Numbered from the stretch's first letter, positions 52,084 to 60,924 are shown. The stretch: DNA of 64,000 nt from Streptomyces cylindrosporus (GCF_022698165.1 NZ_JALDAY010000008.1:496001-560000), one strand, 5' to 3'. Numbers and translations are program-made. The notes: generated by a model not told the origin, from the sequence alone.

Positions 52084-54478
52084 GTGCCCCCTCCTCGATC
52101 TCGCCCCAGGTCAGGCCCGACGCGGTCAGGGCCGCCAGCGTCGGGAAGGCGGCGGTGACCGAGGCGTACGTCGCACGGGTCACGGGCGCCGGGTCGCTCG
52201 GCGGGTCCGGCGTGAGCCCGGAGTCGGCGGGCAGGGCGCCGGGGTCCATGCCGCGCAGGGTCAGGGTCTGCTGGACACCGCCCTCTGCGGTGGCGGCGGT
52301 GCGGATGCCGACGACCCAGGCGAGGGTGTCGAGTTCCGCGCCGGTGGTGTCCACGACCCGTACCGCGTCGCCGAGTTGGATGCGGGGGTCGTAGAGGACG
52401 TCCACGTCGCCGATGACCGGCACCGGCAGGACGCCCGCCGCGCGCATGGCCCGCGCGAGCCCGGCCGCCGAGTCGGCGTCCTGCACCCAGTCCGTCGCGT
52501 CGGCGGTGTACTCCTGGCGGCCGTAGAACCTCTCGCTGGCCACGCCGTCCGGGTCGTTCGCCGGGTCGTCGAGCAGGGCGATGGCGTCGCGGTCCACCGG
52601 ATCGGCGCCGGGCTTGAGCGTCTGGAGGTAGAACGACGGCTTGCCGGCCGTGGTGACCGTGTACAGGGTCTGGCTGCTGCGGTTGCCGTACCGGACGACC
52701 AGGTAGCCGTCCTCGCGCCGGACGAGCATGTCCACCATGCCCTTGACGGCGGTGCCGCCCGAAGGGCTGGTGCCGAAGCGGACGTTGGTGCCGGGCGTGG
52801 CGCCGGTGTCGTCGTCGGTGCCGGGCGGGCTGATGTCGTACTCCTCGTCGGACATCAGGTACTTGACGGTGGTGGTCTTCCCCGGCTGGAGCACCCGGAT
52901 CACGTCGTCCTGGAGGGTGGTCCCGGAGATGGCGCCGATGCCCGTCCAGTCCTTGTAGGGCTGGGTGCAGTAGTTGCGGCAGGCGTCGATCTCCTCCGTC
53001 GCGGTCAGGGAGGCGATCTCCCGGACGCTGGTCAGGGTGAGGTCGGGGGCGGCGGGCCGCTCGGCGAACCGGGTGTGGTTGCGCCAGCGGAAGACGCCCC
53101 GCTCGTCGAGCTCGGCGGTGGACATGCTTGCCTTGGCGATCTGCGAGATCACCTCCCACTGGGAGCCGGAGACCCGGGGCAGCGTGGTCGACGGCAGGAT
53201 CACGTCGTCGAGTTCGACGCCCTTGGTCCAGGTCTGCGCGAACTCGGCGGCCGTCGGCATCGCGGCCAGCCCGCCGGTGACCTGGAGGCACTCGGCCGGC
53301 AGGTCGGTGTAGAGGGTGACCTGGCTCAGCTCGGAGGCCGGCTGCAGTGCCGAGGGATCGGTGAACGTGCCCGCACCGCCGACGAGTTGGGTGCCGTCGG
53401 GCGCGGTGAGCCGCGGCTGCACCGTCGGGTACACGCTGCTGGAGCCGCCGCTCAGGTCGAGGAACGCGCCGATGTGCCAGACGCCCCGCTGGACGAGCGC
53501 GGGCCAGGTCCACTGGAAGGTCCAGCCGGCCGAGTTGTCCATGGAGGCGATCCGCAGCCACTGCTCGGCGAAGTTCACGTCCAGCTTGAGATAGCCGGTG
53601 TTGGAGCCGTTCCGGTTCAGCTCCAGCTGGACGATCACCCGGTCGCCGGCGCCGATCCCGTCGTCGCCGGACGTGCTGTCGTACCGCACGGAGTTGTTCA
53701 CCCACACCTCGGCGAACATCCGGCTGCCGGGCACGGTCACCCGACTCCTCGGGAACCAACTCGCCTTCACCTGCGGCTGCTTGGGCACCAGTGCCAGCTC
53801 GTGCGGGGCGCCCTCGCGGGCGAAGGTGTACGTCGTCGGGTCGGGCAGGATCTCCGGCTGGCCGTACGGCGTGGCGAACCCGCCGTGCAGCGTGGCGTAC
53901 ACCAGGGTCAGCGGCCTGCCCTCGGCGAAGTCCGGGTAGCGGGGCGGCGGACAGGCGTACAGGCCGCCCTGGCGCAGCAGTTCGGAGACGCACCAGGTCG
54001 CCGAGGCGACCGGGCGCTGCCAGTAGAAACCGGCGTACGGCTTCGGCAGCACGGCGGGACCGCGCAGCCGTTCGGCGCCGTCGAGGGCGGTGACCTGGAG
54101 CGAGTCGGTACCGGAGGCGGCGGAGCGGGAGCGGACGGTGCCGCGGAACGCGGGCAGCGTGGCCGTCGTACCCGGGCCGCCCTCGTGCACGACCGACTGT
54201 CCCGGCCGGGCGAGGTCGCCGGTTGTGCGGTCGGCCCACGGCGAGTACAGCTGGGGCGCCGACTGCCCGCCGGTACCGGAGAGTTGGACCTGGAGCTGGG
54301 CCGCGGACGAACCCGAGAACGCGCGCATCGCGGCGGGCAGGTCGGTCGCGTACGACCGCTCCAGCTGCCAGGACTGCACCTGCGCGGAGACGTCCTCGCC
54401 GCCGAGCCGGGTGGTGTGCCGGACGGTCCGCTCACCCGCGGTGAGTGCCGCCGCGGTGGCGTCGTCAGCCTGCTGCAC
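52076..54478 (-). CDS. Phage tail hub/baseplate-type protein
   Basis: 800 residues. The N-terminus has HTTRLGGEDVSAQVQSWQLE and FRGTVRSRSAASGTDSLQVT, a typical tail-hub opening. A ~150-residue lectin/jelly-roll insert follows at about 240-390 (ASWFPRSRVTVPGSRMFAEV, FQWTWPALVQRGVWHIGAFL). Then VISQIAKASMSTAELDERGV and FRWRNHT, resembling the gp27/gpD-type ring domain, and a C-terminal DVDVLYDPRIQLGDAVRV. The concanavalin-like insert could bind cell-surface sugar. It overlaps the Dit gene end by 14 bp. Confidence 0.82.
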   Translation of the reverse strand: MQQADDATAAALTAGERTVRHTTRLGGEDVSAQVQSWQLERSYATDLPAAMRAFSGSSAAQLQVQLSGTGGQSAPQLYSPWADRTTGDLARPGQSVVHEGGPGTTATLPAFRGTVRSRSAASGTDSLQVTALDGAERLRGPAVLPKPYAGFYWQRPVASATWCVSELLRQGGLYACPPPRYPDFAEGRPLTLVYATLHGGFATPYGQPEILPDPTTYTFAREGAPHELALVPKQPQVKASWFPRSRVTVPGSRMFAEVWVNNSVRYDSTSGDDGIGAGDRVIVQLELNRNGSNTGYLKLDVNFAEQWLRIASMDNSAGWTFQWTWPALVQRGVWHIGAFLDLSGGSSSVYPTVQPRLTAPDGTQLVGGAGTFTDPSALQPASELSQVTLYTDLPAECLQVTGGLAAMPTAAEFAQTWTKGVELDDVILPSTTLPRVSGSQWEVISQIAKASMSTAELDERGVFRWRNHTRFAERPAAPDLTLTSVREIASLTATEEIDACRNYCTQPYKDWTGIGAISGTTLQDDVIRVLQPGKTTTVKYLMSDEEYDISPPGTDDDTGATPGTNVRFGTSPSGGTAVKGMVDMLVRREDGYLVVRYGNRSSQTLYTVTTAGKPSFYLQTLKPGADPVDRDAIALLDDPANDPDGVASERFYGRQEYTADATDWVQDADSAAGLARAMRAAGVLPVPVIGDVDVLYDPRIQLGDAVRVVDTTGAELDTLAWVVGIRTAATAEGGVQQTLTLRGMDPGALPADSGLTPDPPSDPAPVTRATYASVTAAFPTLAALTASGLTWGEIEEGAHV

Positions 54479-55298
54479 CGGACACCTCCACCAGGTCGAG
54501 GCTCATGCTGCGGTACGGCAGCGGGCGGCCCGGGGTGTCGCTGTAGCCGGTGACGGACATCGGGGGCAGCCCGTCGCCGGGGACGCCGTCGGCGGCCGTA
54601 CCGCCGTAGGTGAAGCAGGCGCCGGCGAGGGAGTAGGTGCCGGCCGTGCCCGGCTTCGCGGTGGGGGTGGCGTAGGCGGCGCCGGCCGGGACGGTGCCGG
54701 AGACGAGGGAGCCGGCGGCGCTCGTGGTGCCGAGGTACGTCCCGTCGGCCTTCTTGAAGTCGATGCCGACGCTCTCCGTGGCGAGGGCGGCGATGGCGGT
54801 CGGCGCCTGGAAGGAGACCGAAAGGCCGGGTGAGACGGGGAAGTTGCCGCCGGTTCCGGTGCAACGCCAGGCGACGACACTGCTGTTGTCGGCGGCGGTG
54901 AAGGTGAACGTGCCGGGGGCGGTCGTACTCTCGGCGACCGTGCCGGTCGTGGTCCTGAACCACTGGGCGAGCCCGGTGAGGTCCGTCGCGCCGGGGGTGC
55001 CGAGGCCGGCGGCCTGGGCGGGGGAGAGGACGTTCCCGGCGGCCGGGTCGACGACGTACACCGGGCCCGGCCCGTCGACGCGGCGGGCGATGCGGTCGAG
55101 GACGCGGGCGTGCGCCGGGGCGAGCAGGTCCCAGGACAGCTTGAGGCGTCGTACCGGGGACTGGTTACGGGTGACGGTGACCCGGCCGCCGAGCGACTTG
55201 AACTCCGTGACGCCCAGGTCGGCGCTGCGGTCGTAGGACTTGGCGGCCTGATCGATCTCGGTCATGGCACCGGGCGGGCCGATCCAGAGGTTTCCCAT
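54465..55298 (-). CDS. Distal tail (Dit)-like protein
   Basis: 277 residues. MGNLWIGPPGAMTEIDQAAK and the segment TEFKSLGGRVTVTRNQSPVR, then LKLSWDLLAPAHARVLDRIA, are typical of actinophage distal tail proteins placed after the tape measure. The middle is a beta-sandwich with TGTFTFTAADNSSVVAWRCT-like text. It joins the tube to the hub. It lies between the tape-measure and hub genes as in siphophages. Confidence 0.8.
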   Translation of the reverse strand: MGNLWIGPPGAMTEIDQAAKSYDRSADLGVTEFKSLGGRVTVTRNQSPVRRLKLSWDLLAPAHARVLDRIARRVDGPGPVYVVDPAAGNVLSPAQAAGLGTPGATDLTGLAQWFRTTTGTVAESTTAPGTFTFTAADNSSVVAWRCTGTGGNFPVSPGLSVSFQAPTAIAALATESVGIDFKKADGTYLGTTSAAGSLVSGTVPAGAAYATPTAKPGTAGTYSLAGACFTYGGTAADGVPGDGLPPMSVTGYSDTPGRPLPYRSMSLDLVEVSGAAG

Positions 55299-55394
55299 GG
55301 GGGCTCCTGAGGGGGCTGGGTGGTGGCTGAGGGCATGCGGGCATGAAAAAAGCCGACGGGTGCAAACCGTCGACCGAGGGGTGGAGGCGTTGAA

Positions 55395-56453
55395 CTACCG
55401 GCGGGCGAGCTGCCGTTGGCCCAGGAACACGGCCCGTGCGATCTCCTGTGAGTCGACCTGTACGACGACCGGGCGGTCGGCGAGCTTCTCGACCGCCGCC
55501 GTGAGCGTGCGCAGTCCGCCGCCGTGGCCGAGCATCCGCTCCAGCCTGGACAGCGGGATGACGGCCTCGTTCTCGCCGGCCTCGCCGAGCAGGGCGAGGG
55601 TGCCGCCCGGGCGGGCTGTGACGACGCCGCCGGTGGCGAGGTGCGGGACGGGGACGTGCAGCCGCGGGAAGCCGAAGGAACGGCCGCCGAACTTCGGTAC
55701 CCAGTCGGGGATGCTGATGTGGATGCCGGCCAGGGCGCCGAGCAGGCCGTTGAGGGCGGTGGCGAGGCCGGTCATCGGCGCGAGCATGGCGTTGCCGAGC
55801 CCCCGCAGCAGCGGGCCGGCGTTCCGCACCAGCCCGCCGACCGCCGACCCGATGTGCTTCATGGCGTACGAGACGCCCTTCTGCAGCAGGGCGGTGATCT
55901 TGTCCATGTTGACGAACTGCGCGATGAGAGGCGTGAGAAGCGTCATCACCAGGCCGAACGGGTTCGCGGCCATGGCGAGGTTGAGCCCCTTCTGTGCGAG
56001 CGACGCCCCCTTGAGCCCCTTCCCGAGCCCGCCCATGGACTTGCCGCCCACGTCGGCGTTCTTCGCGGCCTTCCCTACCGACTTCTCCACGGCGTCGGCC
56101 TGCTGCTTGACCCCCTTCAGCTCGCTGTGGGCGCCCTTGGCGGCGGACTTGAGCCGGTCGAAGGAGGACTTGAGCCTGTCGGTACCGGTACGGGCCTTGC
56201 CCAGACCGGTGTCGCTCTGGGTCGCGTTGGTCCTCAGCCTGCCGAGGGAGGTGTTCAGCTGGTCGGTGCCGGTCCTGACCCTGGCCAGGGCCGGAGTGAC
56301 CTGCCCGGCCGTCGACTTGACCCGGCTCACGGCTGAGTCGGCGCTGCCGGCGGCCTGCCGCAGGGCGCCGACACCGCCGGCCGCCTGCCCCAGAGCCGTA
56401 CGGAATCTGCCCAGGCCGGCGCTGGCCTGGTTCAGTGAGTTCGCGAGAGCCAC
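55395..56453 (-). CDS. Short tape-measure-like protein
   Basis: 352 residues from GTG 56453 with AAGGAGA upstream. The first ~150 residues are a long alanine-, lysine- and threonine-rich amphipathic helix with repeated RVRTGTDQLNTSLGRLR-type units. Two hydrophobic stretches follow (KGLNLAMAANPFGLVMTLLT, AMLAPMTGLATALNGLLGAL). The C-terminus has HLATGGVVTARPGGTLALLG, then EAVIPLSRLERM, which is diagnostic of tape-measure C-termini. It is much shorter than usual siphophage tape measures, so the tail tube should be short. Confidence 0.85.
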   Translation of the reverse strand: MALANSLNQASAGLGRFRTALGQAAGGVGALRQAAGSADSAVSRVKSTAGQVTPALARVRTGTDQLNTSLGRLRTNATQSDTGLGKARTGTDRLKSSFDRLKSAAKGAHSELKGVKQQADAVEKSVGKAAKNADVGGKSMGGLGKGLKGASLAQKGLNLAMAANPFGLVMTLLTPLIAQFVNMDKITALLQKGVSYAMKHIGSAVGGLVRNAGPLLRGLGNAMLAPMTGLATALNGLLGALAGIHISIPDWVPKFGGRSFGFPRLHVPVPHLATGGVVTARPGGTLALLGEAGENEAVIPLSRLERMLGHGGGLRTLTAAVEKLADRPVVVQVDSQEIARAVFLGQRQLARR

Positions 56454-56465
56454 GATGCGTCGTCT

Positions 56466-56508
56466 CCTTGTCTCGTTTCCTTGTCTCGTTTCCTTGTTTC
56501 CCTGTTTC
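56466..56508. repeat. Short tandem repeat between two tail genes
   Basis: CCTTGTCTCGTTT occurs twice in tandem (56466-56478, 56479-56491), followed by degenerate CCTTGTTTC/CCTGTTTCC units. On the coding (minus) strand this is GGAAACGAGACAA-type repeats just before the tape-measure ribosome-binding site. It is strikingly low in GC for this genome. Confidence 0.7.
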
Positions 56509-56531
56509 CCTGGGTGTTGAGGCGAGGGTGT

Positions 56532-57119
56532 TCAGAGGGCGCGTTCGAGCAGCCGGACCCGTTCTTCGAGCCTGGCGAGGTTCGCTCCGGCGCGGGAGGC
56601 GCTGTCGGCGGCCCTGCGGGCGCTGCCGTTGGCGCTGCGCAGCAGGTTGTCGGCGCGCTCGGCGTCCTTCTTCGCCTTCTCGGCGACCTCCTGTGCCTGA
56701 CGGGAGGCGGACTTGGCGCGATCAACTTGGTGTTTCAGGTTCTGCTCGAACTCCGCGACGCGGCTCTTCTCCTCTTCTCGCGCCAGCCGCGCGGCCTCTT
56801 CTTCCCGACGTTCCCTCTCCTCCTTCGCCTCGGCCTTCCGGGCGTCGCTCCTGCCGTGGACCAGGTACTGGAGCGACAGCTTCGGGAAGAGCTGCTTGCC
56901 CGCGAAGGACAGGCCCTTCTCGTCGTACTTGAGAAGAGACGTGTCGACCTTCAGGAACTGGCCGCCCATGGTGACGAGTTGTGCCTGGATGTCCTTCGTC
57001 CACTCGGCTTTGAGCGCGGGCAGCTGGGACGAGAGGAAGGACGTCGTCGTCTGCTGGGCCTGTTGCGCGGCCAGGGACCGCACCTGACTCGGGTCGTAGG
57101 GAACGGGTTGTGAACCCAT
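56532..57119 (-). CDS. Coiled-coil protein in the tail operon
   Basis: 195 residues from ATG 57119 with a strong AAGGAGG. N-terminal part (MGSQPVPYDPSQVRSLAAQQ, FLSSQLPALKAEWTKDIQAQ, SLLKYDEKGLSFAGKQLFPK) of unknown fold, followed by a ~110-residue charged coiled coil (KAEAKEERERREEEAARLAR, and a heptad end ARLEERVRLLERAL). No phage family recognised. Its place just before the tape measure suggests a structural or assembly role. Confidence 0.75.
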   Translation of the reverse strand: MGSQPVPYDPSQVRSLAAQQAQQTTTSFLSSQLPALKAEWTKDIQAQLVTMGGQFLKVDTSLLKYDEKGLSFAGKQLFPKLSLQYLVHGRSDARKAEAKEERERREEEAARLAREEEKSRVAEFEQNLKHQVDRAKSASRQAQEVAEKAKKDAERADNLLRSANGSARRAADSASRAGANLARLEERVRLLERAL

Positions 57120-57232
57120 GGAACCTCCTTGAAGGGACGATCGCGAAGGGACGTTCGTGCAGGGCGATGGCGCGAAAAACCCCTGACCGGATCTCGGACA
57201 GGGGCGGTAGGAGACGCCTGGATGCCTGCCGG

Positions 57233-57661
57233 CTAAGCGAGAGCGGCCAGACCGGCGACGGCGAGGAAGACGAACAGTCCCGCGACGAGGAGCAGAGCCG
57301 GCGCCGTGATCATCACGATGTGGCGGTGGTGCACCAGGGACGCGCCGAGGAGGTTCTTCAGTTCCGCCGTCGCCGGTGACTCGGGGTCGTACACGACCTT
57401 GACGGTGGCTCCGGGCGTTTCGGAGACGCTGCGCATCGGAACCGATTCGGCGCCGTGCTTCGTGCCGTCGGGGAGGGTGTAGGAGAAGCGCACGGTGCCT
57501 TCGTCGTCGTTCCAGGACAGCGAGGTGCACAGTCCGTCCGTCTCGACGCCGGATGCCAGCAGGCGCCGGGCCGCCCGGTACTTGCGGCGGGACCGGACGA
57601 GGGTGGCGCCGAGAACCGCGAGTACCGCGGCCAGGACGACCAGGTAGACGACGGTGCCCAT
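57233..57661 (-). CDS. DUF3592-type membrane protein
   Basis: 142 residues. Two membrane helices (VYLVVLAAVLAVLGATLVRS at the start; VMITAPALLLVAGLFVFLAV at the end) flank a ~75-residue domain with SWNDDEGTVRFSYTLPDGTK, then TVKVVYDPESPATAEL, the DUF3592 pattern. It is an odd member of a tail operon, since it is a membrane protein unrelated to virion assembly. Function unknown. Confidence 0.75.
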   Translation of the reverse strand: MGTVVYLVVLAAVLAVLGATLVRSRRKYRAARRLLASGVETDGLCTSLSWNDDEGTVRFSYTLPDGTKHGAESVPMRSVSETPGATVKVVYDPESPATAELKNLLGASLVHHRHIVMITAPALLLVAGLFVFLAVAGLAALA

Positions 57662-57755
57662 CGCTCGCTCCCCCATCCCCGTCGCGCGCCGGCGATCGCG
57701 GGGTCTCATGATGCCGTAGGTGATCGCGGCTGTCGACGCTCGGACTCCGCACCGG

Positions 57756-58085
57756 TCACGAGGGTTCGTCGGCGGGATGCGGGCGGGCCTCGGGCGGGTT
57801 GGAGGGGTGCTGCTGCGGGAACGGCAGCACCTTCGCACCGTCGCCCGAACCGGGCCCCGGTCCTCCCTCCGCCCGGCGCCGCTCCTCGTGCTCGCCCCGG
57901 TCCCGCCACCCCTGCCCGTACGCCCGCAGCTCCCGCTTCTCGATCTCGGACCGCGAAGTGACCACGAGGTCGGGTGGTACGGGGCGCCCCCGCAGTCGCT
58001 CGCCCAGCGCTCGTCGTACTTCCGCTGTGGCCTCCGCGTACTCGCTACCGCCCCACACCGTGTCCGTGCCCTCGTCCTTGGTCAC
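57756..58085 (-). CDS. Hypothetical protein in the tail operon
   Basis: 109 residues from a GTG: VTKDEGTDTVWGGSEYAEAT, a basic helical middle (RALGERLRGRPVPPDLVVTS, YGQGWRDRGEHEERRR) and a Pro-rich end. No domain recognised. Confidence 0.65.
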   Translation of the reverse strand: MTKDEGTDTVWGGSEYAEATAEVRRALGERLRGRPVPPDLVVTSRSEIEKRELRAYGQGWRDRGEHEERRRAEGGPGPGSGDGAKVLPFPQQHPSNPPEARPHPADEPS

Positions 58086-58194
58086 CCGGTCCCCATCCCT
58101 GTCGCATCCGCCCCACGCGTCTTCGAACGTATGAGCGATTACTGTTCGGGATAATACTCGCCCGGACGGTGATCACCAGGCGATAACACGACTC

Positions 58195-58845
58195 TCAGGC
58201 CACCTCGTAGGTCCCGCCGATCCGGATGACGTTGCCGCTCGCGTACGCCGTCCCCAGCACCCCGCCGCTGCCGAGCTGCGTGGCCGCGGGACTGGACGCC
58301 GAGGCCGGGCCCCACATGGTGAACGAGGTGGCCCCGGTGGCCGAGTTCGGCTGGCAGGAGACCAGCGCCCGGCCCCCGCTGACGGCCGCGATCCCCTGGA
58401 ACTGCGGCAGCCCGCCCAGCGCACCGGAGGTGACGGGAAGACCGAAGGAGTAGTTGCCGCTGCCGTACGCCGTCGACGCCCCGAACTGCACCAGCGTGGT
58501 GAAGTGGCAGACCTTGCCGACGACCGCGTACCTGCCGGTCAGCGTGCCGTCGCCGATCGCCGGATTCGTCGTGGTGGCGGTCCAGGTGGGGGTGTACGTG
58601 TTCCAGGCGCCGAGCGCGATCCACGCCGAGCCGGTGTAGTAACTGAGCGTGCCGGGCGTCGTCAGCCAGGCGACCATGCCGGCGGCCGGGGTGGTGACCG
58701 CCGAGTCCCGGGCGGCGGCGTTGGCGTACCGCAGGACGGTGCGGGCGTCGACGCCCTCGGCGAGGGACTGGAGGTGGAGGGGGAGGTTGGCGGTGTCGGT
58801 GGGCTGGGGGTAGGGGAGGTTGTTGAGGGGTGTGTAGAGGGTCAT
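58195..58845 (-). CDS. Phage tail fibre-like protein
   Basis: 216 residues. The start MTLYTPLNNLPYPQPTDTAN and DARTVLRYANAAARDSAVTT, then VAWLTTPGTLSYYTGSAW, are typical of short actinophage tail-fibre N-terminal and shaft domains. The remainder is a Gly/Thr/Ser-rich beta-structured tip (TWTATTTNPAIGDGTLTGRY, GGLPQFQGIAAVSGGRALVS). A receptor-binding role is likely. Its place upstream of the tape measure rather than at the operon end is unusual. Confidence 0.75.
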   Translation of the reverse strand: MTLYTPLNNLPYPQPTDTANLPLHLQSLAEGVDARTVLRYANAAARDSAVTTPAAGMVAWLTTPGTLSYYTGSAWIALGAWNTYTPTWTATTTNPAIGDGTLTGRYAVVGKVCHFTTLVQFGASTAYGSGNYSFGLPVTSGALGGLPQFQGIAAVSGGRALVSCQPNSATGATSFTMWGPASASSPAATQLGSGGVLGTAYASGNVIRIGGTYEVA

Positions 58846-58915
58846 GGGAATTCGCTCCTACGAGGGCTTCGGGCCCGTGAACCGGCCGTGACCGTGAACC
58901 ATTCGTGGCCGTGAA

Positions 58916-59320
58916 CTACGAGAAGAACTGGGCCAGTTCGGCGTGGGTGGGGTTGTGCACCCCGGACTCCGAGGGCTGCGGGTCGGGGTGGGTAGCACCA
59001 GGCCGCGGCACCGGCTTCGGGTACTCCAGCGGCTCCGTGTCCTCGTCCCGGTTGACCGTCGCGAACATCCAGTTGGCCTCGGCGAGTCGGTCGACCGCGG
59101 CGGCGAGGAGGTGGTCGGTGACCGACCAGTCCGCCGCCTCGCCGTGCAGCTCGCGCAGCGTCGCGCTGTCCGGCGGCAGATGCCGGACCAGCACCGCGAG
59201 CCGGCGCGCGGAGAGCCGGCCGCGGTGCCAGTCGAGCAGGTCCACGCCGTAGTGGCGGAGCAGGTCCGCCTCCAGAGCCTCGGCGTGCTCGTCGACGAAC
59301 TCGCCGAGGCTCAGCCTTCC
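58916..59320 (-). CDS. Tail-assembly chaperone, -1 frameshift extension (GT-like)
   Basis: 135 codons in the -1 frame relative to the upstream chaperone, reading GRLSLGEFVDEHAEALEADL, then HYGVDLLDWHRGRLSARRLA, and ending THAELAQFFS. No good start or ribosome-binding site serves it (only an internal GTG at 59245). The frame enters at the heptamer GGGGGAA 4 nt before the upstream stop. This is the lambda G/GT arrangement: a minor fused product of about 228 residues acting as a chaperone for the tape measure. It is absent from the mature tail. Confidence 0.8.
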   Translation of the reverse strand, partial: GRLSLGEFVDEHAEALEADLLRHYGVDLLDWHRGRLSARRLAVLVRHLPPDSATLRELHGEAADWSVTDHLLAAAVDRLAEANWMFATVNRDEDTEPLEYPKPVPRPGATHPDPQPSESGVHNPTHAELAQFFS

Positions 59321-59601
59321 CCCAGGCCGAGCCCGGTCTCCTTGCCGTACGCCTCCATGATCGCGGCGATGTCCTGCATGGTGACCTCGTGCCGGTCGAA
59401 GCGCGCGAACTGGTCCGCGCCGAGCAGCACGGCCAGCAGACCGTCAACGTCGTTGTCGTCGAGCTCGCGCAGGGCGCGGGCGGTCTTGCGGGTCAGCTCG
59501 GTGGGGAGCGTGAAGGTGTCGCCGTCGATGGTGAACGACCAGCTGCGGCCGAGCGCCTCCAGTCGCTGGGCGCGGGCGGCGCCGACGTCGAAACCTGCCA
59601 T
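59311..59601 (-). CDS. Tail-assembly chaperone, main product (G-like)
   Basis: 96 residues: MAGFDVGAARAQRLEALGRS, then FTIDGDTFTLPTELTRKTAR, DGLLAVLLGADQFARFDRHE and EAYGKETGLGLGEG. Size and position (between major tail protein and tape measure) match phage tail chaperones. The slip site G GGG GAA lies at 59323-59317 in the correct X XXY YYZ phase, just before the TGA at 59313-59311. Confidence 0.82.
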   Translation of the reverse strand: MAGFDVGAARAQRLEALGRSWSFTIDGDTFTLPTELTRKTARALRELDDNDVDGLLAVLLGADQFARFDRHEVTMQDIAAIMEAYGKETGLGLGEG

Positions 59602-59710
59602 GGTTCAACTCCGTTCAGGGAATGTGATGTTGGGGCGGATGGGATGGTGCGAGCGGGCCGGGGCGCGGGGAGGGTGCGCCCCGGCCCACTCGCCGGGGGG
59701 AGGGGGAGGG

Positions 59711-60286
59711 TCAGGCCGCGCTGTACGCCGGGTCCTTCATCAGGAAGCTGGCCAGCGGCTTGGTGTCGTCTGCCGACAGGGCCGTGAAGGTGACGCCGAG
59801 CTTGATGGAGCCGGTGCGGGTCAGCGACAGCTCCTCGGAGTCGGTGACCTGGCCGCGCGGGACGACGAAGCGGTACGTGATGGCGCTGCCGTCGCTGAAC
59901 TCGATGCCGAGCGCCTTCTCGTTGAACTTCGGGGCGGAGGCGAGGTCGTACTTGTAGATGCCGGAGCCGGTCGCGGTCTCGGCGACGGCGTCGCCGCCCA
60001 TGAAGAACGGCAGGGTGTCCTCGTTCAGCTGCAGCAGCTGGAACTTCACAGTCAGGTCGCGGTCGGAGTAGATGAACCGGGCCGGGGAGACCGACTGCCA
60101 GGTCTCGACCGGGTCCAGCTTGTCCTTCTTGGCGATCTTGATGCCGTCCTGCGAGGTGTAGCCGAGGTCCTTCCAGGCCGCGGCCCACGCGGCGGTGGTG
60201 TCGGCCGGCGCGGCAGTGCCGACCGGGGCGACCAGGATGCGGCCGGTGCCGGCGACGCGGATCTCGCCTGAGTTGTTGCCTGCCAT
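59711..60286 (-). CDS. Major tail tube protein
   Basis: 191 residues from ATG 60286 with GAGGAGT upstream. MAGNNSGEIRVAGTGRILVA, WKDLGYTSQDGIKIAKKDKL, then VSPARFIYSDRDLTVKFQLL and the C-terminal SIKLGVTFTALSADDTKPLA fit the non-contractile tail tube fold of actinophages. No sheath protein gene is present, so the tail should be non-contractile. It would be the most abundant protein of the particle. Confidence 0.85.
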   Translation of the reverse strand: MAGNNSGEIRVAGTGRILVAPVGTAAPADTTAAWAAAWKDLGYTSQDGIKIAKKDKLDPVETWQSVSPARFIYSDRDLTVKFQLLQLNEDTLPFFMGGDAVAETATGSGIYKYDLASAPKFNEKALGIEFSDGSAITYRFVVPRGQVTDSEELSLTRTGSIKLGVTFTALSADDTKPLASFLMKDPAYSAA

Positions 60287-60420
60287 GCGTAACTCCTCTG
60301 GGAGAAGGGTGTGTTGAGAGGTGCCGGTGCCACCCGGACATGCCGAGGGCCCTGCCCTCGCGCCGCCGGTCGGCGGGGAGGGGCAGGGGCCCGAACGGGA
60401 TGAGCGGGGCGGCGGCCGGT

Positions 60421-60828
60421 TCAGGTGGCGTGGATGTTCAGCCGGACCGTGGAGTAGTAGCGGTTGGCCGCCGACCGGTTCCAGTCCGGCAGCCACCGCG
60501 GCCCGTCGGCCTCGACGACGTCGGTGACGCTCGCCGTGCCGTAGAGCGTGCCGCGCAGCGCGAGGAGCGCGGCGCGGACCTTCAGGGCCAGGGTGTGGGC
60601 GGTGGTCTTGTCGGGGCCGTAGACCTCGATGTCCACCAGGGGTGTGTCGAGATGCTGGTCGTCGATCCAGGCCCCGCCGGAGCGGGAGACCAGGACGACC
60701 TGCTGGGTGCCGTCGAAGCCGGCCGGCGGGACGTTGTCCACGGTGGCGGCGGCGAGTTCGGCGCGGTCGGTCAGGAAGTCGACGACGAGTCGCTCGACGT
60801 CGGGGAAGGTGACCGTCGGATCGGCCAC
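60421..60828 (-). CDS. Tail terminator/completion-like minor tail protein
   Basis: 135 residues from GTG 60828 with AAGGGAGG upstream: VADPTVTFPDVERLVVDFLT, then VVLVSRSGGAWIDDQHLDTP, LVDIEVYGPDKTTAHTLALK and YYSTVRLNIHAT. The pattern (an early helix, a strand pair with a DxxxxDIEVYG segment) is that of tail terminator proteins that stop tube growth. It is the first virion gene of the tail operon, as in siphophages. A palindromic operator lies 75 bp upstream. Confidence 0.78.
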   Translation of the reverse strand: MADPTVTFPDVERLVVDFLTDRAELAAATVDNVPPAGFDGTQQVVLVSRSGGAWIDDQHLDTPLVDIEVYGPDKTTAHTLALKVRAALLALRGTLYGTASVTDVVEADGPRWLPDWNRSAANRYYSTVRLNIHAT

Positions 60829-60902
60829 GGGGTGGCCTCCCTTCGCGGTGCTTCGTGTGGAGCGGCGGCGGGTACAGCTCCGCCGCTGCACCAACTGTGA
60901 CA

Positions 60903-60924
60903 TGTTGCGAGCGAGAGCGCAACA
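60903..60924. promoter_or_regulatory. Operator TGTTGCG-N8-CGCAACA
   Basis: Perfect inverted repeat with 7-bp arms between the small HTH gene and the tail terminator-like gene. The same arms (TGTTGCG-N8-CGCAATT) recur at 61849-61870. They are candidate binding sites of the XRE or small HTH protein of this locus. Confidence 0.65.

Noticed and set aside
50807..54553. 1248-codon plus-strand frame across the tail genes
   Set aside because: Shadow of the hub, amidase and holin-like genes; no domain and no start signals.
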